Positions 18,075 to 25,652 of a stretch of 64,000 nt of DNA are shown piece after piece. Positions within the stretch are counted from its first letter, which is position 1. The number at the start of each line of letters is the position of its first letter. The notes beneath the pieces were generated by a model. It was not told where the DNA came from and did not search any database. It saw only the letters and a program-made list of their open reading frames with translations. The position numbers and the translations under genes were made by a program. Source of the DNA: Nitrosotalea sp050749405 (GTDB taxonomy: Archaea > Thermoproteota > Nitrososphaeria > Nitrososphaerales > Nitrosopumilaceae); the NCBI GenBank assembly GCA_050749405.1, contig JBOGRD010000009.1, positions 13,767 to 77,766 of the forward strand, given 5' to 3'.

Positions 18075-18523
18075 TACTCAAGTTGAGCAATGACTGCTTT
18101 ATATTTCCAAGTTTTGGGAATGCGGTCGATCTTCTTGTAGTATGAGGACAATCTGTGAACTTTGGCCTCTAACAACTCAAGCGATCTGACGTTTCTCTTA
18201 TCGGACTTGTGAGCCTTTAGATGTTTTTGTAGACCTAATGCCTTTGTAACAAGGTTGTTGAGGTCTTCTGGCATGTCTGGCTTGACTCCCTTCTGTTCCA
18301 GAATCTGCACTATTGACTTTTTAACAATTTGTTTGGTAATTGGAATTGCATACTGATCTCGTAACTTTACGCCGATCTCGCTCGGCCTGAATCCATCTTT
18401 TGCATATTTTACTACAAGTTCTTCTATCTCGTTTGGAGACTGCTTTACCCAAGTTGGTGGACTGGGAGTAACGGGTCTTATGGAATGAGATTTTCCATGT
18501 CTGTGCGAATGTAGTCTACCCAC
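18074..18523 (-). CDS. rps15: Ribosomal protein uS15
   Basis: 149 residues, the long archaeal/eukaryal form. It starts MGRLHSHRHGKSHSIRPVTP, continues YAKDGFRPSEIGVKLRDQYA, and ends in the uS15 core HRLSSYYKKIDRIPKTWKYK. This small-subunit protein binds 16S rRNA at the central domain. It is first in the operon with the DHH nuclease, pcc1 and serS. The divergent gap to 18631 holds promoters for both directions. Confidence 0.96.
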   Translation of the reverse strand: MGRLHSHRHGKSHSIRPVTPSPPTWVKQSPNEIEELVVKYAKDGFRPSEIGVKLRDQYAIPITKQIVKKSIVQILEQKGVKPDMPEDLNNLVTKALGLQKHLKAHKSDKRNVRSLELLEAKVHRLSSYYKKIDRIPKTWKYKAVIAQLE

Positions 18524-18630
18524 GAAGCGTTTGTTTTTTCAGCAAACATAAATGTTACTTGCAGATCGAAAGTTTCAGATTGCATAAGAGTTAAATATAA
18601 ACAGAACTCACGTTGAATAGGTGCTATAGA

Positions 18631-18945
18631 ATGAACAAACCAATAATTATTGGAGCTGCACTGCTTACTCTCTTCGTAGTGTCATCATTTGCTCCACTTG
18701 CTGCGGCGCAATACCAAGGCGTAGGAGGAGGTGGTGGTGCTAGTACTCTAGAAGAGCAGTTGAAGCTAGCGCGATCAAGAATAGCTGATGTACAGGCAAA
18801 TCCACATGCTGGTTCTGGTACACCATACCTTGACCCTGCAGGTACCGTTGGAGCAATACTTATCTCTGGCGCAATATTTGGTGCAATCTTCATTGCTTTT
18901 GTCGTAAAAGCAAAGCAAGTGGAAAAATCACGAAAACAACACTAG
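18631..18945 (+). CDS. Small secreted/anchored membrane protein; candidate extra AMO subunit (AmoY/AmoZ)
   Basis: 104 residues. A signal-peptide-like N-terminus (LLTLFVVSSFAPLAAAQ) is followed by a Gly-rich linker, a charged helix (STLEEQLKLARSRIAD), and one membrane span (TVGAILISGAIFGAIFIAFV) with a basic tail. That predicts most of the chain outside and the tail inside. ATG 18631 is used because a TTAAATATAAA TATA box lies about 25-35 nt upstream; TTG 18613 is unlikely. Recently proposed AmoY and AmoZ subunits are small helical membrane proteins encoded side by side. This pair, about 8 kb from amoB, fits that picture but the identity is inferred, not recognised from sequence. Confidence 0.55.
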   Translation: MNKPIIIGAALLTLFVVSSFAPLAAAQYQGVGGGGGASTLEEQLKLARSRIADVQANPHAGSGTPYLDPAGTVGAILISGAIFGAIFIAFVVKAKQVEKSRKQH

Positions 18946-19041
18946 ATCTTCTTCTCTTTTTCTTATTTTATTGTTTATTACTTGATCCCACTTATCAAAT
19001 GCCACAGAAATGTATATATCGTACATAAATTGTTTTGAATA

Positions 19042-19314
19042 ATGATGATGAGCGCGATATTCATGCTCGTAGGCATGCTGTCTAACTTTGCCGGTCAAGT
19101 AGGTCCAAACTACGACCCGCTCTTTTACGATGTCATGACCTACATATTTGCGACTATGATGTTCGCAGTATTCCTACTCGGTGCTATTGCTTTCTGGCTC
19201 AGAGTACACGGAATGGGTGAAGGCGCTGTCCGAGAAAGATGGGTCGCCGAACTCAACAAACACTTTGAGAGAGAAGGTATTGGTCTGATACCAGACAACG
19301 GTAAATACTGGTAG
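19042..19314 (+). CDS. Small membrane protein; candidate extra AMO subunit (AmoY/AmoZ)
   Basis: 90 residues. A hydrophobic N-terminus (SAIFMLVGMLSNFAGQVG) and a strong central span (VMTYIFATMMFAVFLLGAIA) are followed by a conserved-looking amphipathic tail (ERWVAELNKHFEREGIG) ending NGKYW. Three consecutive ATG codons begin at 19042; a TATA-like TGTATATATCG lies about 28 nt upstream. It has its own promoter 97 nt after the preceding small gene and is followed by a T-rich tract. See the preceding gene for the AmoY/AmoZ hypothesis. I recognise no catalytic motif. Confidence 0.55.
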   Translation: MMMSAIFMLVGMLSNFAGQVGPNYDPLFYDVMTYIFATMMFAVFLLGAIAFWLRVHGMGEGAVRERWVAELNKHFEREGIGLIPDNGKYW

Positions 19315-19373
19315 AACTCCATTCCTTTTTCCTTCTTTTTAATTAACCCTGGTTATCATAAGATTTGGTTATT

Positions 19374-19889
19374 CTAACTTGGCGGAGTAAAGCTTGGGGG
19401 GGCCTCGCTATTCTTTGAGACAAATTCAGCCTTGTAGTGGACACCATCCTGTAATTCGGTGTGTATGAAATCAGGTGACTCTACTCCATTTACATAGATC
19501 TTGGACTTCTTATCGTCCATGGCACGCAAATCAAACCCCGCTAGCCATAAGAAATGACCCACCTCAAATGGATATTTCTTTGTCCATGCAGCATGAATTA
19601 CTCCATCATCTGATAGGGTGTATATCGACCGTTGACAGTCTTTTGTAATTCCAATGTTGGCAGGTATGGGCTGTTTTACTCCGTCTACGTAAATCTCAAA
19701 AGTGGAAGATATTTGGTAGTTTATATCGCGACCGTTTATGCACTGATAAAGAGGATCATCGGCCCTAACTATTTTTTGTACTACCAAGGTATTGATTAAC
19801 GCTACTCCGATTCCTATGGCAGCCGTAATTGCAAGATACCTGAGGGTTTTTCTTCGTTTCGATGGATCCCCCATTCCGGGCCAGATCAT
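19374..19889 (-). CDS. Membrane-anchored extracellular protein of unknown function
   Basis: 171 residues. A basic N-terminus is followed by one membrane span (LAITAAIGIGVALINTLVVQ), then a soluble domain with two similar halves: STFEIYVDGVKQPIPANIG and SKIYVNGVESPDFIHTEL, each with Y-V-D/N-G-V. These may be small beta units. Orientation suggests the domain is outside the cell. Two Cys (YQCING and KDCQRS) could form a disulfide. It is convergent with the small membrane gene at 19042. I do not recognise a family. Confidence 0.65.
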   Translation of the reverse strand: MIWPGMGDPSKRRKTLRYLAITAAIGIGVALINTLVVQKIVRADDPLYQCINGRDINYQISSTFEIYVDGVKQPIPANIGITKDCQRSIYTLSDDGVIHAAWTKKYPFEVGHFLWLAGFDLRAMDDKKSKIYVNGVESPDFIHTELQDGVHYKAEFVSKNSEAPPSFTPPS

Positions 19890-19974
19890 GGACTTGGTTA
19901 GGTTAATCGAGTTATATACATTGACATCTTGTATGTACTGTTAAAATAATTTCGTGAAAATATGTGAAAGAAAG

Positions 19975-20316
19975 TTAGAGTGAAGACTCGCCGCGCTTCT
20001 TAGTTCCTACATCTATGGCGTCCTCTACGTTATAGATGAATATCTTGCCTTCTCCTGACATGCCAGTACTTGCATGAGATGTTATAGCGTCAATGACTTT
20101 GTCCACCATGCTATCATGTACTACAACATAGAGGTTTACGTTCACATTATAGGCAGATAGGAAACGTCCACTTCTACCAGATGATACCATCTCTCTGGGT
20201 CTTTTTCCTCTGCCTTTTGCTGAGAAATATGTGAAGCCTCCGACGTCTAGTTGCGTCAACGCAGTAAAGACTGGTTCTAACTTGTCTTCTGGAATTACAG
20301 CTTCTATTTTTTTCAT
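19975..20316 (-). CDS. PII nitrogen-regulatory protein (GlnK-like)
   Basis: About 113 residues starting MKKIEAVIPEDKLEPVFTAL, with DVGGFTYFSAKGRGKRPREM leading into the T-loop and STGMSGEGKIFIYNVEDAID at the C-terminus (B-loop T-G and G-x-G-K/R-I-F). PII trimers sense ATP/ADP and 2-oxoglutarate and control Amt channels and nitrogen enzymes. The usual uridylylated Tyr of the T-loop apex is absent. Upstream in-frame starts at 20328 (ATG) and 20340 (TTG) are possible; 20328 would lie about 25 nt from a TATA-like AATAAAA. The gene diverges from the Cas4-like gene and lies 3.4 kb from amt. Confidence 0.92.
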   Translation of the reverse strand: MKKIEAVIPEDKLEPVFTALTQLDVGGFTYFSAKGRGKRPREMVSSGRSGRFLSAYNVNVNLYVVVHDSMVDKVIDAITSHASTGMSGEGKIFIYNVEDAIDVGTKKRGESSL

Positions 20317-20388
20317 AGCTAGATTCATTGCAACTATCAAATGCTTTTATTAAAATTATTGCTTAGAAGTATATTCAAGAAGAAATAA

Positions 20389-20430
20389 TATCATAAAAAA
20401 ATAATTTTAGGATAAAATACCTTTTATAGA
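20389..20430 (+). promoter_or_regulatory. Shared 42-nt promoter segment, copy 1 (Cas4-like gene)
   Basis: The segment is TATCAT, A7, TAATTTT, then AGGATAAAATACC and TTTTATAGA. It matches the amt upstream segment (23673-23714) at 40 of 42 positions. TTTTATA acts as a TATA box, with ATG 20452 about 25 nt downstream, implying a leaderless mRNA. Conservation extends about 30 nt upstream of TATA, beyond BRE, which suggests a common regulator. Confidence 0.8.
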
Positions 20431-20451
20431 GCAAAAACCGCTTTTTGAAGA

Positions 20452-21198
20452 ATGAGCGAATCTAAAATCAGGAAGGTTCCAATCGTAGGAAAGGTTCAAG
20501 AAAAGCTCAAGCAAGGAATAGATAACTACAGAGCAGCCGGTGACGCAGCACCAAAGTTTGATGTCTATGATGTGATAGAAGAGGTTTTTGCAGCAATTAA
20601 TCCGATAGTAGCTGACGAGGGCAAAGTAACAGTCGATGAGGTCAGCGGTTGTCTGCGAGCTTCATATCTAGATAGAAAGGATCCATCTGAGAAAACTCAC
20701 AAACAGATGCTGTCAAAAATTATGCAAAAGAGTGCATTGAGCATTATGGAAAAACCAGTAGAGGGACAGCTTGATGCAGGCTCTGGCGTAAAACTAGTTG
20801 GCACAGCAGAAAGAGTTGAAGATGATGTGGCGATGGTGTTCAAGGCAGTGGAAGAATTGCCAGCCATGCCATATCCAGAACACTTCATACAACTGAATTC
20901 GTATCTGCACATGTTTGACAAGCCAGAAGGAGTGATCGTCTACTTCGACAAAGAAGGAAATGAGATGGAATTCCAAGTTCCAAGAAGCGACCGACTCATG
21001 GGTGAAACCAAGCGCAGAGCTCGTATATTGAACACACTGCTAAAAAATAATGTAGCTCCTACTATAGAACCATCAGAGAAATGTCTCGAATGTCCTCACA
21101 ACGAAAAATGTTACTATACATCTGAGGACAAGGTAAAGTGGGGATTCTGGGCTCGTGGAAAGTGGCGAGAACTTAAACCCAAAGACGGCATCCTATAA
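20452..21198 (+). CDS. Cas4-like PD-(D/E)XK family protein with degenerate active site
   Basis: 248 residues. Four Cys are placed as in Cas4: C67 (SGCLRASYLDR) and C211, C214, C220 (CLECPHNEKC), expected to hold a 4Fe-4S cluster. The RecB-nuclease motif Q-x3-Y is present (Q147, Y151). The catalytic region reads GTAERVED...VFKAVEELP, so the usual G-x-x-D becomes Glu120 and E-x-K becomes V-F-K; nuclease activity is doubtful. There is no CRISPR array and no other cas gene in the window. Its promoter matches that of amt, and it diverges from PII, so a role tied to nitrogen status is inferred. Confidence 0.75.
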   Translation: MSESKIRKVPIVGKVQEKLKQGIDNYRAAGDAAPKFDVYDVIEEVFAAINPIVADEGKVTVDEVSGCLRASYLDRKDPSEKTHKQMLSKIMQKSALSIMEKPVEGQLDAGSGVKLVGTAERVEDDVAMVFKAVEELPAMPYPEHFIQLNSYLHMFDKPEGVIVYFDKEGNEMEFQVPRSDRLMGETKRRARILNTLLKNNVAPTIEPSEKCLECPHNEKCYYTSEDKVKWGFWARGKWRELKPKDGIL

Positions 21199-21224
21199 CT
21201 ACACTTTTTTATTCTATTTTTATT

Positions 21225-21430
21225 TTATGGAATTCCAATAATTGTATTTGATTTTTCATCTCTAATCACAACTGAATTTTCTGGAATCCATTCGTAGGGC
21301 GTAACTAGGTATTCTCGACAGCTAATTGCCACCGTGACATACTTTGTATCTTGCAACTAGATGTTGTTCTGCGTAAGTCAATAATGCAGATACTGAAATC
21401 AATCTGACGGTACCTGACTTTTGAATCGTT
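21225..21430 (-). pseudogene. Decayed gene remnant with frameshift
   Basis: On the minus strand, one frame reads ...VRLISVSALLTYAEQHLVA, and a second reads QDTKYVTVAISCREYLVTP then VVIRDEKSNTIIGIP-stop (stop at 21225-21227). Both look protein-like, overlap at about 21360, lack a start codon in frame, and together suggest a frameshifted gene end. The family is not recognisable. It lies directly behind the stop of the hypothetical membrane gene on the same strand. Confidence 0.35.
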
Positions 21431-21691
21431 TCAAAGTTTTTGTTGTGTTTCTATACTGGATAAGGAAAGATCATCAGGATCTTTTGGTTTGAAAAAACTC
21501 GATTTGATTGCAATTGCAAGACAAAAGACCATGGCAAATACACCTGCAATAAAATATACATTTGCAATAGAATTTGGAGAAACCACAGCAGCGTGTTTTA
21601 TTCCATATCCTAATCGGTTATCTACATGTGGGCTTGTCAATTGTGTTGTTACATCTGTCATATGAAAGAAGACCATTCCACCATTGGTCAT
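21431..21691 (-). CDS. Hypothetical single-span membrane protein, possibly a transporter remnant
   Basis: 86 residues: a soluble start (MTNGGMVFFHMTDV), one span (NVYFIAGVFAMVFCLAIAIK) and an acidic tail (FFKPKDPDDLSLSS). The layout recalls the last helix and tail of an MFS permease (an NVYFIAG-type final helix), which would make this a truncated remnant. The region around it has few intact genes and a probable pseudogene downstream. An in-frame stop occurs four codons upstream of the ATG, so a longer protein would need a frameshift. No function assigned. Confidence 0.4.
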   Translation of the reverse strand: MTNGGMVFFHMTDVTTQLTSPHVDNRLGYGIKHAAVVSPNSIANVYFIAGVFAMVFCLAIAIKSSFFKPKDPDDLSLSSIETQQKL

Positions 21692-22017
21692 CGTTAGCTC
21701 CTACGAGCGAGAGGAACGCACATACAACATTTCTCCAAAAAACACTAAAGACAAAAAGTGAAAGAATGGGTATGACAAAATTCTGCTTGTTGTCTCACAG
21801 AAGGATTAGTTTGTGACGCGAAATTGAAAATATACTGTAGAGCCAAAACTGAGGTCAAGCTAAAATGCCAATTACAAGCCAAAAATGGTTTTTACGTAGA
21901 AACCAACCTTATCTTTTTCAATAAAAAACCGTCTATCTTCTATATACTGCCTATTTCCAACAGATCTAATTACCCAGAGTAGAAATTATGTACTTCTATA
22001 ATCTATTTCAATAAATT
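21692..22017. other. Gene-free stretch
   Basis: 326 bases of AT-rich DNA between two minus-strand genes. I see no tRNA, no convincing reading frame and no strong hairpin. It may contain promoters for 21431-21691 and decayed coding DNA. Confidence 0.5.
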
Positions 22018-22227
22018 CTATTTTTCAATATTCTTGAGAAAAACACGAGTTTTGTACGGTTTTGGCAGGTCTTTGTGATAGTAGAGTGCCTTGATTCCAT
22101 GCTCAAAAGTCATTATCTTAATCGAGTCTGTTGGTTGTAAAGTATTGTCAGTCTCTCTAAGATATTGGCCCAGTTCTCTCTCCGACATACTGAGAATTTC
22201 ATCTATCCTTTTTCTACTTGGTTTCAA
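22018..22227 (-). CDS. Hypothetical small protein
   Basis: 69 residues, charged and without membrane segments: RKRIDEILSMSERELGQYLR looks like two short helices, and FEHGIKALYYHKDLPKPYK follows. No motif is recognised. It sits alone in a low-density region between the Cas4-like gene and amt. Coding potential is plausible from normal composition, but evidence is weak. Confidence 0.4.
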   Translation of the reverse strand: MKPSRKRIDEILSMSERELGQYLRETDNTLQPTDSIKIMTFEHGIKALYYHKDLPKPYKTRVFLKNIEK

Positions 22228-22340
22228 TATGTAAAAAATTCAACTCTCGTATATAATGTAGCTTTCCAATTTTTCATTATGATTAATATGATTTAGACAT
22301 GTCTAATGTTAAATACAGTAAATGATTTCAAACATTTTGT

Positions 22341-22832
22341 ATGGTTGATACTAAAATAGATTGGTTTGATGATTTCTTGGGACTTGGATACCATATGTAT
22401 GATGTTAGACCTACTGTTTTCCTAATATTTGACGGGAGGAAAAAGATTGGTACCACTTGGAACAAAATAATAAAATATTTTCCAGACGATGAAATAAAAG
22501 TCAGATTTATAGAAAAAGAGTCTAACTATGAATTTGTTCTTTATTGTCAATCACGTATATTATCAACCACATGGGTTTTCTTAAAATCTCTAAAGATTTC
22601 TGAACATTATAAACAATTCAAAGAAGATTATGATGGGGCTGCCAATCTGAAGCTTGCACTGTATGTTCCAAAAAAGGATACATATGAACTTGAGATATTC
22701 AACTATCTAAAAAGAATCACGGATCTCAAGTTTCCCACAGAATCTGAGGTAGAACAAGATTTTATACTGTCAAGGTCAATTGAGAATCTTCATAGTAGAC
22801 CTACAAATATTGATGGCAAAGATCTGAAATAG
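22341..22832 (+). CDS. Hypothetical soluble protein
   Basis: 163 residues with no signal peptide or membrane span. It starts MVDTKIDWFDDFLGLGYHMY and contains an aromatic-rich beta-like region (RPTVFLIFDGRKKIGTTWNK) and a helical C-terminal half. A TATA-like TTAAATACAG about 30 nt upstream supports ATG 22341. It is convergent with the PH-like gene at 22843. I do not recognise the family. Confidence 0.55.
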   Translation: MVDTKIDWFDDFLGLGYHMYDVRPTVFLIFDGRKKIGTTWNKIIKYFPDDEIKVRFIEKESNYEFVLYCQSRILSTTWVFLKSLKISEHYKQFKEDYDGAANLKLALYVPKKDTYELEIFNYLKRITDLKFPTESEVEQDFILSRSIENLHSRPTNIDGKDLK

Positions 22833-22842
22833 ATTGATAACT

Positions 22843-23328
22843 CTACATGTGTGATTTTAACAAGCTTATCCAATCAGTCCAATCTAAACTATAATACATT
22901 AATGGCTGTCGCTGTGGATAGCTTATCACTGATCTTGTTATCGCAAAATCATATTTTTTCATCTTGTTTTTTTCATCCTTGAACGTTATTCTTAGAAAAT
23001 TCACTTTTCTTATTGTAACACTTTCTACATCTACTAGAGAATTTAATGGACATATCCAGCTCTTGGAATTCTTGGATATGTCCTCATCTAGATCCGACTC
23101 GGAATAATTAGCAAGTTTTGTTACTCTGGCCCTGTCATCTCCAAAGTATTTTTCTCTTTCTTTAGACATGAGTTGCAAGAATCTTGGTACAAAGATTATG
23201 TTTTTGTTTGTTAATGCAAAAACTCCTTCCTTACTCTTATGGAAGAAACCTGATAATCCATGACCGATATCCCAAATCTTGGGAAGGGAAGATATGATGT
23301 GTTCATCCTCGTCTAAATTAACTCTCAT
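22843..23328 (-). CDS. Hypothetical protein with PH/GRAM-like strand pattern
   Basis: About 161 residues. It starts MRVNLDEDEHIISSLPKIWD and then has KEGVFALTNKNIIFVPRFLQ, which resembles the G-x-L-x-L-T-N-x-R-L-I/V-F motif of PH/GRAM-like lipid- or protein-binding modules. Late strands (VESVTIRKVNFLRITFKD) fit the same fold. ATG 23328 is preferred over the in-frame start at 23340. The 60-residue insertion rich in charged residues is unusual. Function unknown. Confidence 0.5.
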   Translation of the reverse strand: MRVNLDEDEHIISSLPKIWDIGHGLSGFFHKSKEGVFALTNKNIIFVPRFLQLMSKEREKYFGDDRARVTKLANYSESDLDEDISKNSKSWICPLNSLVDVESVTIRKVNFLRITFKDEKNKMKKYDFAITRSVISYPQRQPLMYYSLDWTDWISLLKSHM

Positions 23329-23405
23329 TGAAGTTAGCAATGTTAGTATGGTAAATCAATCTATCTTGCTAGTGTTAAAATATTAAAAATAATGTATGTG
23401 GAGTT

Positions 23406-23567
23406 TTATAGAGGGCCTTCGCCTTCAAATGTCATTCCATAAGTTCCGACATGTTTGCCTTCTTTGATCCTCTTGTATCTATATGCCCTCTCACCAAAGT
23501 AAATGGCAATTGTAATTCCAAGAGCGATTGCAGTTGCAACGAATATGGTTATGTCAGCTTCTGCCAT
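23406..23567 (-). CDS. 53-residue single-span membrane protein upstream of amt
   Basis: Read directly on the minus strand, ATG 23567 to TAA 23406. It starts MAEADITIFVATAIALGITI, so a membrane helix begins almost at once. It continues YFGERAYRYKRIKEGKHVGT and ends with a short polar tail (MTFEGEGPL). Single-span small proteins of this kind are common beside respiratory and transport complexes in AOA. It is divergent from amt, sharing a 169-nt control region. No family recognised. Confidence 0.65.
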   Translation of the reverse strand: MAEADITIFVATAIALGITIAIYFGERAYRYKRIKEGKHVGTYGMTFEGEGPL

Positions 23568-23640
23568 ACTAAAGATACTTTGTAGCTTGTATAATAATTT
23601 TTTTTAAGATTTTTTGAAATTTTATGATACCATTTTTACT

Positions 23641-23661
23641 GTTGAGAGTTTGATCGCTCAA
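23641..23661. repeat. Inverted repeat upstream of amt
   Basis: GTTGAG (23641-23646) and CTCAAC (23657-23662, within one base) form a 6-bp inverted repeat with a 10-nt spacer, just upstream of the shared 42-nt promoter segment. It could be a regulator site or RNA hairpin. It has no counterpart before the Cas4-like gene. Confidence 0.45.
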
Positions 23662-23672
23662 CTCTTATATTG

Positions 23673-23714
23673 TATCATAAAAAAATTTTTTTAGGATAAA
23701 ATACCTTTTATAGA
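23673..23714 (+). promoter_or_regulatory. Shared 42-nt promoter segment, copy 2 (amt)
   Basis: TATCAT, A7, T7, AGGATAAAATACC, TTTTATAGA: identical to the segment before the Cas4-like gene except for two bases in the A/T spacer. TTTTATA at 23707-23713 is the TATA box, with ATG 23737 about 25 nt downstream, so the amt mRNA is probably leaderless. The shared sequence ends right after the TATA box. Confidence 0.8.
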
Positions 23715-23736
23715 CGGTAACCATCACTACGAAAAG

Positions 23737-25242
23737 ATGTCGGAAACAATCTCGAGAATGCCATTACAGACAATATCTAAGCACAAATGGCCTATCATTT
23801 TTGCCTTGGCAACTTTGGTTGTTACAATGTCAGGATTCACTGCAATGCAAGAGGCCAATGCACAATTTGGCCCGATTGGCGCTCTAGCCAATCCAAACAA
23901 GACAAATGAAATTCACTGTGGTCAACCAATGACACCACCAGGCAACGGAACTTTTGGTGGTAGTGAAGCACCATGTATTGATACCGGCGACACGACGTTC
24001 ATGTACGCTGCAGCTTCCTTCGTCATGATTATGACTCCAGGAGGTGTCGGTTTCTTGTATGGTGGCTTGTCACGAAGAAAACATGCACTCATGGTGATTT
24101 TACAAAACTTCATGGTATACGCAATTGTCAGCATTCAGTGGGTCATTTGGGGCTACTCAATAATGTTTGGTCCATCCGCAGATCCATATGGTTTCATTGG
24201 AAACTTGGATTGGGTTGGACTCAATAACGTCTTCCATAATGCACCAGCTGATGTTTATGCACCAACAATTCCACACTTGGCTTATGTGATGTTCCAGCTA
24301 ATGTTCGCTGCTATCACTCCTGCACTTGCAATAGCAGGATATGCTGATAGGGTGAAGATGAGTGCGTTCCTTATACATATAGTACTATGGACTACATTCA
24401 TCTATGACTTTGTGGGACATGCAAATTGGTCACTTGGAAGTCAGGGTACAGCAGTAGGCTGGTTAGCGCATATAGGAGCCGAAGACTTTGCAGGAGGTAC
24501 AGTCATCCACATTACATCAGGTTTTGCTGGATTGGCTGCAGCAATGTTCCTTGGACGTAGAATAGGTTATGGAAAGGCTCCATTTGAACCTCATTCAATT
24601 CCACTGATCATGCTAGGTGCTATACTCCTCTGGTTCGGTTGGTTCGGTTTCAACCCAGGAAGTGCAGGATTTGCAGGATTTCTTGAAACTCAAGCATTCC
24701 AAAACACGAACCTTGCAACAGCTGTTGCAGCAATGTGGTGGATGTTTTTGGCTTGGGCTCACACAGGGAAAGCAAGTGCGATTGGTGCTGCCAACGGCGC
24801 AGTAGCCGGACTTGTGGCAATTACGCCAGCGTCTGGATTCGTCGGAACATGGGCATCAATAATTATAGGCTTTGCATGCGCAACAGTCTGCTTCTACTGT
24901 GTTCTGATAAAGAACCGGGCAAGAATAGATGATGCACTAGATACATGGGGTGTACACGGAATGGGTGGTGTAGTCGGTGCCCTTTTGACGGGTGCGTTCA
25001 GCGAAACACGAATCAATCCGTATGCTCACAATGGACTATTCTTCGGAAACCCGATGCAGTTTGTGATAAACTGTGAAGGTGCAGGCTTCGGAGCAGCATG
25101 GTCATTTGGTATTACATACATCATATGGAGAATACAAGATGCAATTTGGCCTGGTGGTGTAAGAGTAACACCAAAAGAAGAAGAGATAGGCTTAGACTTG
25201 TCGCAAGTAGGAGAGAAGGCATACTCGCAGTTTGCGGAGTAG
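23737..25242 (+). CDS. amt: Ammonium transporter Amt
   Basis: 501 residues. An N-terminal signal-like segment (IIFALATLVVTMSGFTAM) is followed by an extended periplasm-facing start and eleven spans. Pore residues are visible: twin His in GGTVIHITSG (H258) and TWGVHGMGG (H407), with GGVGFLYGG and FGWFGFNPGS nearby. Amt channels import ammonium or methylammonium; in AOA they feed ammonia monooxygenase and assimilation. PII would be the expected regulator and is encoded 3.4 kb away. Its promoter segment is shared with the Cas4-like gene. A T-rich tract after the stop may end transcription. Confidence 0.97.
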   Translation: MSETISRMPLQTISKHKWPIIFALATLVVTMSGFTAMQEANAQFGPIGALANPNKTNEIHCGQPMTPPGNGTFGGSEAPCIDTGDTTFMYAAASFVMIMTPGGVGFLYGGLSRRKHALMVILQNFMVYAIVSIQWVIWGYSIMFGPSADPYGFIGNLDWVGLNNVFHNAPADVYAPTIPHLAYVMFQLMFAAITPALAIAGYADRVKMSAFLIHIVLWTTFIYDFVGHANWSLGSQGTAVGWLAHIGAEDFAGGTVIHITSGFAGLAAAMFLGRRIGYGKAPFEPHSIPLIMLGAILLWFGWFGFNPGSAGFAGFLETQAFQNTNLATAVAAMWWMFLAWAHTGKASAIGAANGAVAGLVAITPASGFVGTWASIIIGFACATVCFYCVLIKNRARIDDALDTWGVHGMGGVVGALLTGAFSETRINPYAHNGLFFGNPMQFVINCEGAGFGAAWSFGITYIIWRIQDAIWPGGVRVTPKEEEIGLDLSQVGEKAYSQFAE

Positions 25243-25367
25243 CGCTTTCAAGAACCCCTTTTATTTTTCTGTTTATTTCTATTGAATCACTAAAATATGA
25301 TATAAAGTGAGATGGGTTTGTATTGATTTCAGAAACGGTAAAAAGGATGGGAGTTTAGACTCAAACG

Positions 25368-25562
25368 ATGGTCGATAGGTGGCTAGCATTTTGCGTCTTG
25401 CAATTTGTAAGTGGAATACTAGGATTTTTTTGGTCGTTTTATACGCGAACTCCAATCTTCATGTTTGTCGGTGGATTCTTTTTTTCACTTGGCGTATTTG
25501 CTATAACACGATGGGGATATGACAGATGGAAGTCAAAACAAAAACCAAGACGACGTAAATAA
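25368..25562 (+). CDS. Small two-helix membrane protein
   Basis: 64 residues with two hydrophobic segments (WLAFCVLQFVSGILGFFWSF and FMFVGGFFFSLGVFAITRWG) joined by a short loop, then a very basic tail (DRWKSKQKPRRRK). The basic C-terminus should be cytoplasmic. The ATG is at 25368, 125 nt after amt. I do not recognise a family. Confidence 0.6.
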   Translation: MVDRWLAFCVLQFVSGILGFFWSFYTRTPIFMFVGGFFFSLGVFAITRWGYDRWKSKQKPRRRK

Positions 25563-25652
25563 AAAATTTCAAACTTTTACTATCATTTAAAATAATTTTT
25601 TATGAATTAGGTTTGTTTATATCAGCCACATTAGGAGTACCCTTGATATTAT

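Noticed and set aside
20452..21198. CRISPR-Cas system indicated by a Cas4-like gene
   Set aside because: No cas1, cas2 or effector gene and no regularly spaced repeats are present anywhere in the window, and the nuclease residues look degenerate.
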